DNA of 6,699 nt from the NCBI GenBank assembly GCA_018713755.1, contig DVOG01000046.1, forward strand, positions 1-6,699. The letters run 5' to 3'. Positions 6,505-6,699 of this stretch are shown piece by piece. Origin of the DNA: Candidatus Spyradosoma merdigallinarum. GTDB taxonomy: Bacteria; Verrucomicrobiota; Verrucomicrobiia; Opitutales; UBA953. Made by a program: the position numbers and the translations under genes. How positions within the stretch are numbered: the stretch's first letter is position 1; each line of letters begins with the position of its first letter. A model generated the notes under the pieces. The model was not told where the DNA came from. It searched no databases and worked only from the letters and a program-made list of their open reading frames with translations.

Positions 6505-6674
6505 ATGCAGCTTCAACACACACCGCGCGTCGCTCTCGTCACGGGAGCGGGAAGAGGAATCGGCAAGGCGATTGCCGAACAGCTCGCCGCCGACGGGCAC
6601 ACCGTCATCTGCGTTTCGAAGAATCCGTCGTCCTGCGGAAGCGTCGCCGACGCGATCGCGGCGAAGGGCGGGAA
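6505..6674 (+). CDS. fabG: Short-chain dehydrogenase/reductase, probably 3-oxoacyl-ACP reductase, truncated by contig end
   Basis: Only the N-terminal 56 codons and two bases of the next are genuine. They encode the first beta-alpha-beta unit of a Rossmann fold: RVALVTGAGRGIGKAIAEQLAADGHTVICVSKN, with the cofactor motif TGxxxGIG at residues 13-20. This fits NAD(P)H-dependent FabG, which reduces 3-oxoacyl-ACP in fatty-acid elongation, and the ICVSKNPSSC stretch resembles FabG proteins of the chlamydia/verrucomicrobia type as I recall them. Catalytic Ser-Tyr-Lys lie beyond the end, so another SDR is possible. The frame continues through the adapter sequence as CLLYTSNA; those residues are artefact. 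The ATG at 6505 has no Shine-Dalgarno. The 78-nt gap upstream is relatively AT-rich near the start and contains TTGCCTTGCGGG (6430-6441), a 12-mer also found in the peptide-transporter promoter, but I see no convincing -10. Confidence 0.75.
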
Positions 6675-6699
6675 CTGTCTCTTATACACATCTAACGCT
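6675..6699 (+). other. Nextera/Tn5 mosaic-end sequencing adapter (artefact)
   Basis: Bases 6675-6693 read CTGTCTCTTATACACATCT, the exact 19-base Tn5 mosaic end as it appears at the 3' end of Nextera reads. The next six bases, AACGCT, match the read-1 adapter continuation GACGCT with one mismatch. This is library sequence, not genome. The window therefore ends at an untrimmed contig end, and anything translated after 6674 should be discarded. Confidence 0.97.

Larger units (their letters stand above)
100..6675. repeat. Dispersed hyper-abundant motif GTTCCCG / CGGGAAC, about 39 copies
   Basis: Counting by eye, the plus strand has about 22 GTTCCCG and 17 CGGGAAC, most in the wider context GCGTTCCCGCG or its complement. 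Examples are 100-106, 160-166, 268-274, 603-609, 903-909, 1050-1056, 1162-1168, 1277-1283, 1359-1365, 1786-1792, 1906-1912 and 1974-1980. Intergenic copies are at 2067-2073, 3816-3822, 4800-4806 and 6438-6444. Within hemW the copies fall in all three codon phases (AGT, VPA and AFP readings), so codon or amino-acid preference cannot explain them. With about 64% GC, only one or two copies are expected. No strand bias is evident. The function is unknown. Confidence 0.85.

Noticed and set aside
1..6699. CRISPR array, tRNA, rRNA, insertion sequence or toxin-antitoxin pair
   Set aside because: The dispersed motif has irregular spacing and no direct repeat-spacer structure, no tRNA or rRNA signature was seen, and no transposase-like or small paired genes are present.

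Overview
The window is GC-rich, densely coded bacterial chromosome. It carries six protein genes, two of them cut by the window edges, and no RNA genes, insertion sequences or CRISPR arrays that I can see. The gene set is mostly housekeeping (folate, heme, peptide and metal transport, probable fatty-acid synthesis). The FolC and FabG-like N-termini, the lack of Shine-Dalgarno sequences and the gene style would fit Verrucomicrobiota (possibly Opitutales-like). That placement is a low-confidence impression, not something the sequence proves.

Layout from left to right: the N-terminal 60% or so of folC on the minus strand (1-742); a divergent intergenic region with a 12-T run; hemW on the plus strand (871-2064), which converges on a POT-family peptide transporter gene on the minus strand (2093-3739); a 97-nt gap with a probable promoter lying inside a perfect 10-bp inverted repeat; a cation diffusion facilitator gene on the minus strand (3837-4775); a divergent gap with a good candidate promoter; a 519-residue helical protein of unknown function on the plus strand (4867-6426); and the first 56-57 codons of a short-chain dehydrogenase, probably FabG (from 6505).

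The genes do not form one pathway. HemW and FolC are divergent housekeeping genes. The peptide and metal transporters share a strand, but the transporter gene appears to have its own promoter. The unknown protein resembles, from memory only, the helical segment inside large DUF4011/DUF3320-type superfamily 1 helicases, without any motor motifs.

Three things stand out. (1) A short motif, GTTCCCG/CGGGAAC (usual context GCGTTCCCGCG), occurs about 39 times in 6.7 kb, in both orientations, in all codon phases and in four of the five intergenic gaps. That is roughly 25 times more than base composition predicts and recalls HIP1-type hyper-abundant genome motifs. (2) The last 25 bases are Nextera/Tn5 adapter sequence, so the right edge is a contig end with untrimmed adapter. 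(3) The first 52 bases, read in the folC frame, encode an RluA-type pseudouridine synthase active-site signature that does not belong in FolC, so the left edge may be chimeric.
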